A stretch of DNA of 45,459 nt, from NCBI GenBank assembly GCA_964516605.1, contig CAZFAA010000009.1, forward strand, positions 1-45,459. Reading direction: 5' to 3'. How positions within the stretch are numbered: position 1 is the stretch's first letter; each line of letters opens with the position of its first letter. Below, in pieces: positions 1 to 8,490 of this stretch. This stretch comes from GCA-2732805 sp964516605 (lineage in GTDB: Bacteria > Pseudomonadota > Gammaproteobacteria > Coxiellales > Coxiellaceae). A program made the translations under genes and the position numbers. The notes beneath the pieces are model-generated. The model worked only from the letters and a program-made list of their open reading frames with translations, was not told where the DNA came from and ran no database searches.

Positions 1-1375
1 GTTTTGATTTAGTTTTTCTCATCTGGTAATTCTCAAACTCAGAGTCTTTCGTAAGGTTAGCAGAGTTTAAAAAAATATACCTGTTATTCTGAGGGCAAGG
101 TGCTATTTCTTTACTCATATCTTTAGCAGCATTAGCTGAGTGCTGATCTTGTAAGTTGTTTGTATCGCCTAACTCTACTAGCTCACCGTCGTCTGAGCTT
201 GAGCTGCTCATATTTAGGCTACTGTCGTCATTGCTAGATTTGGGTGCCGTTCTATCTGCTGCTGATAATATTGAATGAGGTGCTAGGGGTGAGTCTGCTG
301 TTATTCCAGGAGCAGCAGCTGCGGGCTCTTGACCGCGTATCTTGCTATTATCAGGATCGTTTTTTTTAAGATTAGCCGTTTCGAATAAAGCGGTTACATA
401 CTTAACAGATACAGTTTTTGCAGGTGAGGTCATTATTGTTACGGGCGGAATTTGCATGTTTTTTTTAAAATTTTCGGGAATGCCTGGAACTTTTTCAATT
501 GTTGTTACGATACGATTGTATTGCTGAGCAAGATCCGTGTTGTAATCGCGGCATCTTTGCATAAAAGGCTGATCTGTTTTAGGTTTAAAATAGATAAAAA
601 AAGTAAAAAATGAAGCGACAGCTCTTGCAATTTCCTTAACAAACTTCCAGCCTTGAATGGTTTTAGGAGTGCTTTGCAGCATGGCATTTAATTCTGTATT
701 GCTTTGTATTAAGTTTGCAGTGTGATCTATCGCATTCTGTATTATAGTCAGGTGTCCCTGTGGTCCGAAAACACGGTTTTTCATATTAATGCCAATGGAT
801 GCAGAATATTGTGCTCCACTATATCGGCTCGAATCTGCTGCAGGAAACCGTTTAAAATAGTCAGTCGCTTCTGATTGTGTCGTTTTATAAGCATCTTGTA
901 TTGCAGTAACAGTTTGCTTTGTTATATCGTCAAGCAGTATCTGTAAGGATGCATAATTTTTTTCTTTAACAATGTTGGTAGTATGGCGTTGGCTTTTTTT
1001 GATAAATTTTCTTGTGTCGACTATTTGTGAGATCAGTGTCAAAGCTTGAATCAACTGATGCAGCTTATTCATTTCAGCAATCGACTCATCAGAGCTACCG
1101 TGTTGTATTCCTTGCTCAAGACATTGACTCATCCAGTTCATATTTTTACAGAAGTCAGCAAGCCATTGTGTGTTATCATAGTTTTTTTGTTTTGCAGCGT
1201 ATCGGTCACATTTTTTAGCGGCAATATACCATTCCAATAGAAAAACATCACAAGTTGGAATTTGAGATTTAGAAGAAGATTTTCGATTTCCGCAGGTACT
1301 GCCTCCAGCGTGTTTGTATGTGCTGCCAGGTCCGATAAAAAGATTATTGTTGTCGTAATTAGTACCTGTTGCCAT
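1..1375 (-). CDS. Unknown protein, possible secreted effector (3' end outside window)
   Basis: The reading frame is open from an ATG at 1375 to the window edge, giving at least 458 codons without a stop. A GAGG ribosome binding site lies 8 bases before the ATG. I do not recognise the family. The N-terminal half is polar and rich in Lys, Gln, Asn and Tyr. One hydrophobic stretch lies at about residues 245-262 (ASFFTFFIYF core), enough for a single membrane segment. After it comes a low-complexity part with an Ala/Pro patch (about 348-370) and a Ser/Asp-rich patch (about 380-400). No catalytic motif is visible. It is transcribed divergently from hemB. Large, polar, lineage-specific proteins of this build are common among type IV effectors in Legionellales, but that is inference: no secretion signal can be judged because the C-terminus is missing. 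Confidence 0.8.
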   Translation of the reverse strand, partial: MATGTNYDNNNLFIGPGSTYKHAGGSTCGNRKSSSKSQIPTCDVFLLEWYIAAKKCDRYAAKQKNYDNTQWLADFCKNMNWMSQCLEQGIQHGSSDESIAEMNKLHQLIQALTLISQIVDTRKFIKKSQRHTTNIVKEKNYASLQILLDDITKQTVTAIQDAYKTTQSEATDYFKRFPAADSSRYSGAQYSASIGINMKNRVFGPQGHLTIIQNAIDHTANLIQSNTELNAMLQSTPKTIQGWKFVKEIARAVASFFTFFIYFKPKTDQPFMQRCRDYNTDLAQQYNRIVTTIEKVPGIPENFKKNMQIPPVTIMTSPAKTVSVKYVTALFETANLKKNDPDNSKIRGQEPAAAAPGITADSPLAPHSILSAADRTAPKSSNDDSSLNMSSSSSDDGELVELGDTNNLQDQHSANAAKDMSKEIAPCPQNNRYIFLNSANLTKDSEFENYQMRKTKSK

Positions 1376-1544
1376 AATCACTACCTCAAAAATACCAAGA
1401 TTCAAACTGTACCCTGCGTACATTAATTACATTATTTTCAATACCAAAATTTCGCACATAGTAGCTTGAGATCAATAAAAACACAAGAAAAATCACCTCA
1501 TCGATGGGGTAAAATACCTGTACTTTCTAAATCCATCAACTGTA

Positions 1545-1573
1545 TTACTGAAAGTATTTTATTCAGGTAAAAT
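1545..1573 (+). promoter_or_regulatory. Possible hemB promoter
   Basis: A TAAAAT -10-like hexamer at 1568-1573 lies 17 bases after a poor -35 (TTACTG, 1545-1550), about 30 bases before the hemB start. A similar GGTAAAAT string occurs at 1508-1515. The weak -35 makes this tentative. Confidence 0.3.
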
Positions 1574-1604
1574 GGTGCCTTTATCAATGCCTGTGAGGCC
1601 CTAA

Positions 1605-2609
1605 ATGCCTAATTTACACCCTCGTTTTCCTGTAACGCGCTTGCGACGGTTACGCCACCATCCGATAGTACGGGATTTGGTGCGTCAGCATCATATCCGT
1701 CTTGATGATTTTGTGCTACCCCTTTTTATCAAAGAGGGTAATGGTATTCGTCAGCCGATTACCTCGATGCCAGGGCATTTTCAATTGAGTGTTGACCAAT
1801 TGGATCAGGAGATCAAACACATAGAAGACTTAGGATTAAAGGCTATTTTACTCTTTGGTATTCCAGCACATAAAGATGCATACGGTAGTAGCTCGTGGCA
1901 AGAACAGGGTGTGATTCAGCAAGCGATTCGCAAAATTAAACTGTGTGCGCCTGAGTTGCTTGTGATAGTGGATGTGTGTTTTTGTGAATTTACAGATCAT
2001 GGTCATTGTGGTGTGATCACGCAGCAGCAAGGCCGTGTTGAATTAGACAATGATGCCACCCTCGTTAATCTTGCCAAACAGGCTGTGAGTTTTGCACAGG
2101 CCGGTGCAGATGTGATTGCGCCCAGTGGTATGATTGATGGCATGGTGGGGTTTATTCGTGCGGAGCTGGATTTGGCAGGATTTACCTATATGCCCATTTT
2201 AAGTTATTCAGTAAAGTACGCCTCGAGTTTGTATGGGCCGTTTCGTGAGGCGGCAGAAGGTGTGCCACAATTTGGCGATCGTCGTTCACATCAGATGGAT
2301 AGTGCAGACAATGCTGAGCGTGCGTTGCGTGAAGTGGAGCAGGATCTGTTGGAAGGTGCGGATATGGTGATGGTGAAACCGGCGATGTATTATTTGGACG
2401 TTATTTCTGGTGTAAAACAAGCTTATCCCGGTGTGCCCTTGTGTGCCTACCAAGTCAGTGGTGAGTATGCGATGATTATGGCGGCCGCGGAAAAAGGTTG
2501 GTTGGATAAAGAGCGCGTGATGATGGAAAGTATCATTGCCTTAAAGCGCGCGGGTGCTGATTTTATTATTACCTACTTTGCTAAGGATCTATCAAAGCAA
2601 TTTCTATAG
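1605..2609 (+). CDS. hemB: Delta-aminolevulinic acid dehydratase (porphobilinogen synthase)
   Basis: This cytoplasmic enzyme condenses two 5-aminolevulinate molecules to porphobilinogen, the second common step of haem synthesis. The 334-residue length is normal. The metal site is the three-cysteine zinc type: C125, C127 and C135 in the VCFCEFTDHGHC stretch. The two substrate-binding lysines are K204 (in SVKYASS) and K258 (in MVKPAM), and the SGEYAM segment follows. The ATG at 1605 gives the usual N-terminus (HPRFPVTRLRRLR). radA follows after a 43-base gap on the same strand and may be co-transcribed. Confidence 0.97.
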   Translation: MPNLHPRFPVTRLRRLRHHPIVRDLVRQHHIRLDDFVLPLFIKEGNGIRQPITSMPGHFQLSVDQLDQEIKHIEDLGLKAILLFGIPAHKDAYGSSSWQEQGVIQQAIRKIKLCAPELLVIVDVCFCEFTDHGHCGVITQQQGRVELDNDATLVNLAKQAVSFAQAGADVIAPSGMIDGMVGFIRAELDLAGFTYMPILSYSVKYASSLYGPFREAAEGVPQFGDRRSHQMDSADNAERALREVEQDLLEGADMVMVKPAMYYLDVISGVKQAYPGVPLCAYQVSGEYAMIMAAAEKGWLDKERVMMESIIALKRAGADFIITYFAKDLSKQFL

Positions 2610-2652
2610 GAAATTGCAGGGTATTTCTTTTCAGATATGACAAGGATTGGAT

Positions 2653-4005
2653 ATGAAAGTTAAAACGATTTACAGCTGTCAGCACTGTGGTGCACAGTAT
2701 CCGAAATGGCAAGGTCAGTGTGCTGAATGTCAAAAATGGAATACGTTGGTTGAAGAAACCGACACTGTGGATGTGAAGCAAAAAATGGTGGGGTACGCCG
2801 GTGTCGAATCCAGGATGACACCGTTGTCTGAAGTGGCGTTGCACGCATTACCGCGCCTTGGTACGGGTATGGCTGAGTTGGATCATGTGTTGGGTGGTGG
2901 ACTGGTGGCCGACGGTGTGGTACTGATTGGTGGTGATCCGGGCATTGGTAAATCGACGTTGTTATTGCAAGTTTTGTGTCAATTATCGAAACACTATAAG
3001 CCACTGTATGTAACGGGTGAGGAATCACTGCAGCAAGTGGCAATGCGCGCTAAACGCTTAAATTTAAATGCCGATCAGCTCATGTTGTTGGCTGAGACCA
3101 GTGTGGAGAGTATTATTCGCCATGCGCAAACGTTTAAGCCACAAGTGATGGTTGTGGATTCGGTGCAAACTGTTTTTACGGAGCGTGTGTTATCAGCCCC
3201 AGGTGGAGTGGGGCAAGTGCGCGAATCGTGTGCGCAATTGACGCGCTTTGCTAAACAGCAAGGTATTGCATTATTTTTTGTAGGACATGTTACTAAAGAT
3301 GGCACGATTGCAGGACCGCGCGTGTTAGAACACATGGTGGATACGGTGCTGTATTTTGAGGGCGAGCGCGATGGTCGCTATCGTTTGTTGCGCGCGGTTA
3401 AAAATCGTTTTGGTGCGGTTAATGAACTCGGTGTATTTGCGATGACTGATGAAGGATTGAAGCAAGTGAGCAATCCATCGGCATTGTTTTTATCGGGATT
3501 TCGTGCCAATGCACCAGGCAGTGCCATCATGGTGACGTGGGAGGGTTCGCGTCCTTTATTGGTGGAGATTCAAGCGTTGGTGGATGAGAGTCATCTACCC
3601 AACCCGCGACGCGTGACGGTGGGTCTTGATCAAAATAGGTTGGCGATGTTACTGGCAGTGCTCAATCGACATGGATTGGTCAGCACGTACGATCAAGATG
3701 TGTTTGTTAATGCAGTGGGTGGTTTACGTGTGCGTGAAACAGCGGCTGATTTATCGATTTTGTTAGCAGTGCTATCTAGCCTTAAAAATAAGCCGCTTCC
3801 TGAAGGTTTGGTTGTATTTGGTGAAGTGGGTTTGTCCGGTGAGGTGCGTCCTGTACCAAGCGGTCAAGAGCGATTGAAAGAAGCACAAAAGCACGGCTTT
3901 AAAACTGTCATTTTACCGCAGGGTAATATGCCGAAGAAAAAACCAGATGGGCTGAATGTGATTGGTGTCGAGCATTTGCAAGGCGCACTTGATTATTTAA
4001 ATTAG
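2653..4005 (+). CDS. radA: DNA repair protein RadA
   Basis: RadA is a RecA-like ATPase that drives branch migration of recombination intermediates. An N-terminal C4 zinc finger is seen (CQHC, then CAEC), then the Walker A motif GGDPGIGKST near residues 93-102, the family signature KNRFG, and a Lon-protease-like C-terminal domain (GEVGLSGEVRPV). I chose the ATG at 2653, giving 450 residues, because AAGGA at 2642-2646 sits six bases before it; a TTG two codons upstream is less likely. The gene follows hemB by a short gap, and its stop codon forms the first bases of a long hairpin. Confidence 0.96.
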   Translation: MKVKTIYSCQHCGAQYPKWQGQCAECQKWNTLVEETDTVDVKQKMVGYAGVESRMTPLSEVALHALPRLGTGMAELDHVLGGGLVADGVVLIGGDPGIGKSTLLLQVLCQLSKHYKPLYVTGEESLQQVAMRAKRLNLNADQLMLLAETSVESIIRHAQTFKPQVMVVDSVQTVFTERVLSAPGGVGQVRESCAQLTRFAKQQGIALFFVGHVTKDGTIAGPRVLEHMVDTVLYFEGERDGRYRLLRAVKNRFGAVNELGVFAMTDEGLKQVSNPSALFLSGFRANAPGSAIMVTWEGSRPLLVEIQALVDESHLPNPRRVTVGLDQNRLAMLLAVLNRHGLVSTYDQDVFVNAVGGLRVRETAADLSILLAVLSSLKNKPLPEGLVVFGEVGLSGEVRPVPSGQERLKEAQKHGFKTVILPQGNMPKKKPDGLNVIGVEHLQGALDYLN

Positions 4006-4042
4006 GGTCTTAGTACAATCAGTCCATTGTAAACAGACCCTA
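4003..4042 (+). terminator. Long hairpin after radA
   Basis: An 8-bp outer stem TAGGGTCT (4003-4010) / AGACCCTA (4035-4042) encloses a second stem ACAAT (4015-4019) / ATTGT (4026-4030) with a 6-base loop. The stem starts on the radA stop codon. No U-tract follows, so it may act as an mRNA 3' end or stability structure rather than a classic intrinsic terminator. Confidence 0.5.
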
Positions 4043-4224
4043 GTTCTAATAACACAGTGTGTCTTTAATACAGGTCATAATCAGCTTGTTTTTGATCATA
4101 TTTCATTCTTCTTGCTGCTATACCATCCCGCCATCCTGCCTGCTCCCTATAAATCGTTACCTTTCGCTCCCAGCTGAACTCAGGTAGAATCGGCCCTACA
4201 ATTTTAGTTAAGAGGCCATCCACT

Positions 4225-5493
4225 ATGTTTAGCAGTCATGACACCATGCAGCATTTTGATCCTGAGCTTTGGCAAGCGATTAAAGATGAAGAGCAACGAC
4301 AAGAAGAGCACATTGAGCTGATTGCCTCTGAAAATTACGTCAGTCCTCGTGTGCTTCAAATGCAAGGCTCTGTTTTAACCAATAAATACGCCGAAGGTTA
4401 TCCAGGTAAACGCTATTACGGTGGTTGTGAATTTATTGATGTGGCCGAAAATTTGGCGCAAGAGCGCTTGAAAGAATTATTTAAAGCAGATTACGTAAAT
4501 GTACAGCCACACTCTGGATCACAAGCCAATGCAGCGACTTATATGGCGTTGGTTAATCCGGGTGATACTATTTTGGGTATGGATTTGAGTAATGGCGGTC
4601 ATTTAACGCATGGCTGTAAAGTAAATTTCTCTGGCAAACTCTATCATGCTGTGCAATACGGTTTGGATCAGCATGGCGAGATTGATTATGCGCAGATGGA
4701 AAAATTGGCTAAAGAACACAAGCCCAAAGTTGTGGTCGGTGGTTTTTCGGCGTATTCGGGTATTGCGGATTGGGAGCGGCATAAAGCCATCGCTGACAGT
4801 GTGGGTGCTTTTTTATTTGTGGATATAGCTCATGTGGCTGGTTTGATTGCGGCGGGTATTTATCCTTCACCGATTCCGTTTGCTGATGTGGTGACTTCGA
4901 CCACACACAAAACATTACGTGGTCCGCGTGGTGGTGTCATTATGGCAAAGAGCAATCCTGATTTAGAAAAGAAGTTGAATTCTGCTATTTTTCCTGGGAT
5001 TCAAGGTGGCCCGTTGATGCATGTGATTGCAGCAAAAGCGGTTGCATTTAAAGAAGCATTACAACCTGAATTTAAAACTTATGCCGAGCAAGTTGTGAAG
5101 AATGCACAGGCTATGGCGGCTACATTTATAGAGCGTGGTTATAAAATTGTTTCAGGTGGTACGCATAATCATCTTTTCTTAGTAGATCTGATCGATAAAA
5201 ATATAACAGGTAAAGATGCGGAAGCAGCCTTGGGTCGTGCGCACATTACGGTGAATAAGAATACGGTTCCGGGTGAGCCACGTTCGCCTTTTGTGACCAG
5301 TGGTTTACGCATAGGTACGCCTGCTGTGACAACACGTGGTTTTACGCAAGTACATGTTAAGCAAGTGGCGCATTGGATGTGTGATATTCTCGATCAGGTT
5401 GAGGATGAGGGGATTATTCAGCGCGTGCGTCAAGAAGCGGCGCTATTGTGTCGCCAGCTTCCAGTGTATCAAGATGGATTATTAGGTATTTAA
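4225..5493 (+). CDS. glyA: Serine hydroxymethyltransferase
   Basis: This PLP enzyme interconverts serine and glycine and charges tetrahydrofolate with one-carbon units in the cytoplasm. It has 422 residues against about 417 in typical members. The PLP lysine is K229 in STTHKTLRGPRGG, and the ELIASENYVS, GYPGKRYYGG and SNGGHLTHG signatures are intact. The ATG at 4225 has AGAGG nine bases upstream. nrdR follows after 12 bases with its own strong ribosome binding site, so glyA-nrdR-nusB form one transcription unit. The 219-base gap before glyA probably carries its promoter, but no convincing -35/-10 pair stands out. Confidence 0.97.
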   Translation: MFSSHDTMQHFDPELWQAIKDEEQRQEEHIELIASENYVSPRVLQMQGSVLTNKYAEGYPGKRYYGGCEFIDVAENLAQERLKELFKADYVNVQPHSGSQANAATYMALVNPGDTILGMDLSNGGHLTHGCKVNFSGKLYHAVQYGLDQHGEIDYAQMEKLAKEHKPKVVVGGFSAYSGIADWERHKAIADSVGAFLFVDIAHVAGLIAAGIYPSPIPFADVVTSTTHKTLRGPRGGVIMAKSNPDLEKKLNSAIFPGIQGGPLMHVIAAKAVAFKEALQPEFKTYAEQVVKNAQAMAATFIERGYKIVSGGTHNHLFLVDLIDKNITGKDAEAALGRAHITVNKNTVPGEPRSPFVTSGLRIGTPAVTTRGFTQVHVKQVAHWMCDILDQVEDEGIIQRVRQEAALLCRQLPVYQDGLLGI

Positions 5494-5505
5494 AAGGAGC
5501 TTTTT

Positions 5506-5958
5506 ATGCATTGCCCATTTTGTAGTGCACAAGATACGAAGGTGATTGATTCGCGATTGGCAGATGACGGTTCACAAGTGCGTAGGCGGCGTGAATGTTT
5601 TGAATGCAATGAGCGTTTTACAACGTATGAAGTGATTGAGCTCAATTTACCACGTGTGATTAAACGCGATGGATCGCGGGTGGCGTTTAATGTGGATAAG
5701 TTGCGTGGCAGTTTTATTAAGGCACTTGAAAAACGTCCCGTTGCCGTTGAAAAAATTGATGAAGCGATGAATCTGATTTTGCGTAAGTTGCGTACGGAAA
5801 GTGAGCGTGAGATTCATACGAATAAGTTGGGTGAATACGTGATGAATGAGCTCAAGCATATGGATAAAGTGGCGTATGTTCGTTTTGCATCGGTGTATCG
5901 TAGTTTTCAAGATGTGTCTGAGTTTCATCGTGAAATTGAGAAATTAAAAGAAGTATAG
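5506..5958 (+). CDS. nrdR: Transcriptional repressor NrdR
   Basis: NrdR represses ribonucleotide reductase genes in response to ATP/dATP. The N-terminal zinc ribbon is complete (C3, C6, C31, C34), followed by the ATP-cone domain beginning at about residue 49 (PRVIKRDGSR). The 150-residue length is standard. AAAGGAG lies just before the ATG. In many gammaproteobacteria ribD and other riboflavin genes follow nrdR; here nusB follows after 12 bases and no rib gene is present. Confidence 0.96.
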   Translation: MHCPFCSAQDTKVIDSRLADDGSQVRRRRECFECNERFTTYEVIELNLPRVIKRDGSRVAFNVDKLRGSFIKALEKRPVAVEKIDEAMNLILRKLRTESEREIHTNKLGEYVMNELKHMDKVAYVRFASVYRSFQDVSEFHREIEKLKEV

Positions 5959-5970
5959 AAGGTAGTAATT

Positions 5971-6381
5971 GTGTCAAGACGTAAAGCGCGTGAACTGGCT
6001 GTGCAAGCCATTTATCAATGGCAATTGAATCCGATGTTGGTTCCTGAGCTGATTCAGCAATTTTGTGAAACCAACACCATGCAAAAAGTAGATTTTCCGC
6101 ATTTTAGCGAATTGGTGAGTGCTGCGGTTGAGCGTACGCCAGAGCTGGATGCTATGCTCACGCCTTTGCTCGATCGTAAACTCACAGAACTTGATCCTGT
6201 GGAGCTGGCGATTTTACGTTTATCATCGTTTGAAATGAAACACCGCATTGATATCCCGTATCGTGTGGTGATTAATGAAGGTGTTGAATTAGCCAAAAAA
6301 TACGGTTCAACTGACGGGCATAAATACGTCAACAGTATTTTAGATAAGCTGGCAACACAGTTGCGCGAAGTTGAAAGGTGA
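5971..6381 (+). CDS. nusB: Transcription antitermination factor NusB
   Basis: NusB binds boxA RNA together with S10 (NusE) and supports antitermination of rRNA operons. The all-helical protein of 136 residues has the family N-terminus SRRKARELAVQAIYQW and the C-terminal VINEGVELAKKYG segment. It starts with GTG at 5971, preceded by GAAGG. Its TGA stop (6379-6381) is directly followed by the left end of a RAYT element, so the gene is intact but its natural 3' flank has been displaced. In many relatives thiL and pgpA follow nusB on the same strand; here they lie beyond the insertion on the opposite strand. Confidence 0.95.
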   Translation: MSRRKARELAVQAIYQWQLNPMLVPELIQQFCETNTMQKVDFPHFSELVSAAVERTPELDAMLTPLLDRKLTELDPVELAILRLSSFEMKHRIDIPYRVVINEGVELAKKYGSTDGHKYVNSILDKLATQLREVER

Positions 6382-6467
6382 AGGTGTCAATTCCGGCGAT
6401 TCTCCAGATCCCCCGCCATTTTCAATGGGTTAAGTTTTTAGAATCGCCGCGTCGTTTACGACGATTT
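6382..6467 (+). repeat. Left inverted end of the RAYT element (REP-like hairpin)
   Basis: It contains a perfect 10-bp stem, CGGCGATTCT (6394-6403) with AGAATCGCCG (6440-6449), around a 36-base loop, then a small hairpin CGTCG-TTTA-CGACG (6450-6463). Its last bases overlap the 3' end of the transposase gene. Confidence 0.85.
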
Positions 6468-7415
6468 GCAGTGTGTAGCTATGACATCAATAAAATTTTG
6501 CTCCAGTGCTTTCATTTTCGCATGCAGTTGCTCTCTTTTTTTTTCCGAAGAAAATTGTCTGTGCATTGTTTTACTCAAAGTATCCGCATTACAATGTAGT
6601 AGTTGCGCAATGTGTTTTATTTTATACATGCCATGATAATGAGCGTAATAGGCAACCAATGTGCGCGCCATTGTCAGCGATTCTTTTTTTGAATGATCAG
6701 TTAACAAGCTAAATGATATATCGAGGTATTTGCAAACCATCTGAGCAATTTCTAAGACTGACAGAAATTTTAAATCCAATCCTGCTACAGATTGCACCGT
6801 AGAGTTGACTCGGGCATTAATGATTAACAAACCCTGCTCATCTATTCTGCAAAATTGAGGTGGGGTATTGAGTCTCTGTTGACGTGCCGTCAAAAATAAA
6901 GCGGCCGTTTTATTTTCTTTTTCGTGTGCTAATAATTTCTCAAAAACAAGGGTTGTAACCCAATCTATAGTTCTTTCTTTTGTATAACAATGATAACTGC
7001 TCCAAGGATAATTATTAACGTGCTGTACCATTTTAGCTTGCACAGGATTCATGTGGATATAGTAAAAAAGTTCTAACATATAGCGTTCATCTTCGATAAT
7101 TTTATCTAAGTAGCGTCCACGGAAAAGATGACCGTTTCGTTTAAGTTTTTTATTAACATAATTGGCATAAGAGGTTGCAATGGTTTGCATGATTTTTTTA
7201 AGTGGTACATGCCGCACTTCGATTAGCAAATGGATATGATTGGTCATGAGGCAAAAAATATGTATTTTGCAATGATATTGAATAGTTGCCTTTTTTAATA
7301 AGCCATAAAAATAATAAAAATCAGCGTGATCATGAAAGATGTTTTGACGATAATTACCTTGAAGCATGACGTGATACATAGCATGTATATAATGTACGCG
7401 AGCTTGGCGTGGCAT
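6456..7415 (-). CDS. REP-associated tyrosine (HUH/Y1) transposase
   Basis: This single-strand DNA transposase of the RAYT branch of the IS200/IS605 superfamily would cut and join at REP-like hairpins. The HUH pair is H60/H62 in MTNHIHLLIE; the nucleophile is Y83 or Y86 in SYANYVNKK; GHLFRGRY, FYYIHMNPV and NYPWSSY are typical of the family. The C-terminal part (about 225-319) looks like a DnaA-type helix-turn-helix (TMARTLVAYYAHY, IAQLLHCNADTLSK). I chose the ATG at 7415 (319 residues) because AAGGAGGT lies just upstream; the frame extends 17 codons further without a better signal. The gene looks intact. Confidence 0.9.
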   Translation of the reverse strand: MPRQARVHYIHAMYHVMLQGNYRQNIFHDHADFYYFYGLLKKATIQYHCKIHIFCLMTNHIHLLIEVRHVPLKKIMQTIATSYANYVNKKLKRNGHLFRGRYLDKIIEDERYMLELFYYIHMNPVQAKMVQHVNNYPWSSYHCYTKERTIDWVTTLVFEKLLAHEKENKTAALFLTARQQRLNTPPQFCRIDEQGLLIINARVNSTVQSVAGLDLKFLSVLEIAQMVCKYLDISFSLLTDHSKKESLTMARTLVAYYAHYHGMYKIKHIAQLLHCNADTLSKTMHRQFSSEKKREQLHAKMKALEQNFIDVIATHCKSS

Positions 7416-7620
7416 AATGAATACCTCCTTGTATGGTCTTTTATTATTTATATCTGTGCTCATCATCTGTCGGCAATACAGTGTTTTTTTAGGGAATGCT
7501 TTGTGAATTATTTAAAGGCAATTTATTAATATACGGTATTTTAGTTTTTTTAATTGGTTTATGGCGAATCTGGTTAGTATTGTTGTTTTCGATTTAAATA
7601 ATACAGGAACAGAAATGAGT

Positions 7621-7706
7621 AAATCACCGTGAACGACACGGCGATTTTTAAACTTTAACTTATTGAAAATGGCTGAAGATTTTGAGAATCGCCGGAATTG
7701 ACACCT
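7621..7706 (-). repeat. Right inverted end of the RAYT element (REP-like hairpin)
   Basis: This is the mirror image of 6382-6467. An 8-bp stem CGGCGATT (7639-7646) / AATCGCCG (7687-7694) is kept. The small second hairpin seen at the left end is degraded here. About 205 bases of AT-rich sequence with no gene lie between this end and the transposase start. Confidence 0.85.
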
Positions 7707-7712
7707 AAATTA

Positions 7713-7744
7713 AAATCCCCACGATTTAGCGTGGGGATTTTTTT
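7713..7744 (+). terminator. Intrinsic terminator, probably bidirectional
   Basis: An 11-bp perfect stem AAATCCCCACG (7713-7723) / CGTGGGGATTT (7730-7740) with a 6-base loop runs into a T-tract of seven. On the minus strand the same stem is followed by TTTTA. It would end glyA-nrdR-nusB transcription on + and the regulator gene on -. The RAYT element lies between it and nusB. Confidence 0.9.
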
Positions 7745-7747
7745 ATT

Positions 7748-8434
7748 TTAAAAGGATGATAATTTACGTCTGTGCCAGATAATGGGCGCGGCACTGACGA
7801 CTTTAACATCAATTAAATTAAGCGGTGCTGATTTTGAGGTGGGATTCATACACGATGCCGTATACAGATGGCCATCACGTGATCCTTTTTGCAATAAGCG
7901 CGGCAGAATTAAATTGCTATCCAATTCCAATATACACAGTTCATTAACGAATTTAGCAATATCTTCATTGGCTACTTGTACTCCACCAACGTAATCACCT
8001 TCTTTAAAATAAGGCAGCATGCTGTCATCAGTCACGGCAATCACAATCGAGCCTGGATATTGTTCTTTAAATAGTTGGGTTTCTTTATAGATCGATTCTT
8101 CTTCACGTAAATTCAGTTGATCGATATCGCTATTCAGATCTAGAGCCGCTTGAGCGTTCATGCCAACGCGTAACATTTCATAAGGACGGGGTGGCATACC
8201 GGTACCGTAGAGTAACCATTCCGGTGTGCAAATCAAACCTTCATGATTAAATGCCTCAACGACACGTTTAGCTCCTTTTTCAGAAAGTGGGTTTTTTCCT
8301 TGTTCCCAACCTTGTAATGTATTAGCGCTGATGCGGTGTTTTTTTTCGAATTCGCGACGTGTTGTAAGGCCTGCTAAAACGCGTGCTCTTCTTAAGCGGT
8401 CGCCAGGTGATGCTAGGGTTTTTTCAATGTTCAT
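7748..8434 (-). CDS. HTH transcriptional regulator with S24-like C-terminal domain
   Basis: The N-terminal helix-turn-helix is of the Cro/cI (XRE) type (about residues 10-65: GDRLRRARVLAGL, ISANTLQGWEQG). The C-terminal domain (about 127-222) resembles LexA/cI S24 peptidases. The serine is present (S138 in DDSMLPYF), but where LexA has its catalytic lysine (VKRL) this protein has Pro (ILPRL, P178), so self-cleavage is unlikely and the domain may serve dimerisation. The ATG at 8434 (228 residues) has GGAGGAGG upstream; a start 15 codons earlier has no such site. A promoter and a palindrome just upstream fit autoregulation. Target genes are unknown. Confidence 0.85.
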   Translation of the reverse strand: MNIEKTLASPGDRLRRARVLAGLTTRREFEKKHRISANTLQGWEQGKNPLSEKGAKRVVEAFNHEGLICTPEWLLYGTGMPPRPYEMLRVGMNAQAALDLNSDIDQLNLREEESIYKETQLFKEQYPGSIVIAVTDDSMLPYFKEGDYVGGVQVANEDIAKFVNELCILELDSNLILPRLLQKGSRDGHLYTASCMNPTSKSAPLNLIDVKVVSAAPIIWHRRKLSSF

Positions 8435-8463
8435 AATGAACCTCCTCCGTGTGTTAAATAGAT

Positions 8464-8485
8464 TACTTTTAAGTTCCAAAAAGTA
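8464..8485. promoter_or_regulatory. Candidate operator palindrome
   Basis: TACTTTT (8464-8470) and AAAAGTA (8479-8485) form a perfect 7-bp inverted repeat with an 8-base centre. It sits at the expected transcription start, between the predicted -10 and the regulator's ribosome binding site, which suits repression by its own product. Confidence 0.45.
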
Positions 8486-8490
8486 GAGCC

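Larger units (their letters stand above)
6382..7706. mobile_element. RAYT-type (REP-associated tyrosine transposase) element
   Basis: The element is bounded by two 86-bp inverted ends, 6382-6467 and 7621-7706, that align without gaps. The outermost 23 bases are identical (AGGTGTCAATTCCGG at the start), and further identical blocks such as GCCATTTTCAAT lie inside. It encloses one HUH transposase gene on the minus strand. It begins right after the nusB stop codon and ends seven bases before a strong terminator. No target duplication is visible, as expected for HUH transposition. Confidence 0.85.

Noticed and set aside
505..687. 60-codon minus-strand ORF inside the first gene
   Set aside because: It is out of frame with the 458-codon frame running 1375 to 1, which has the real start signal.
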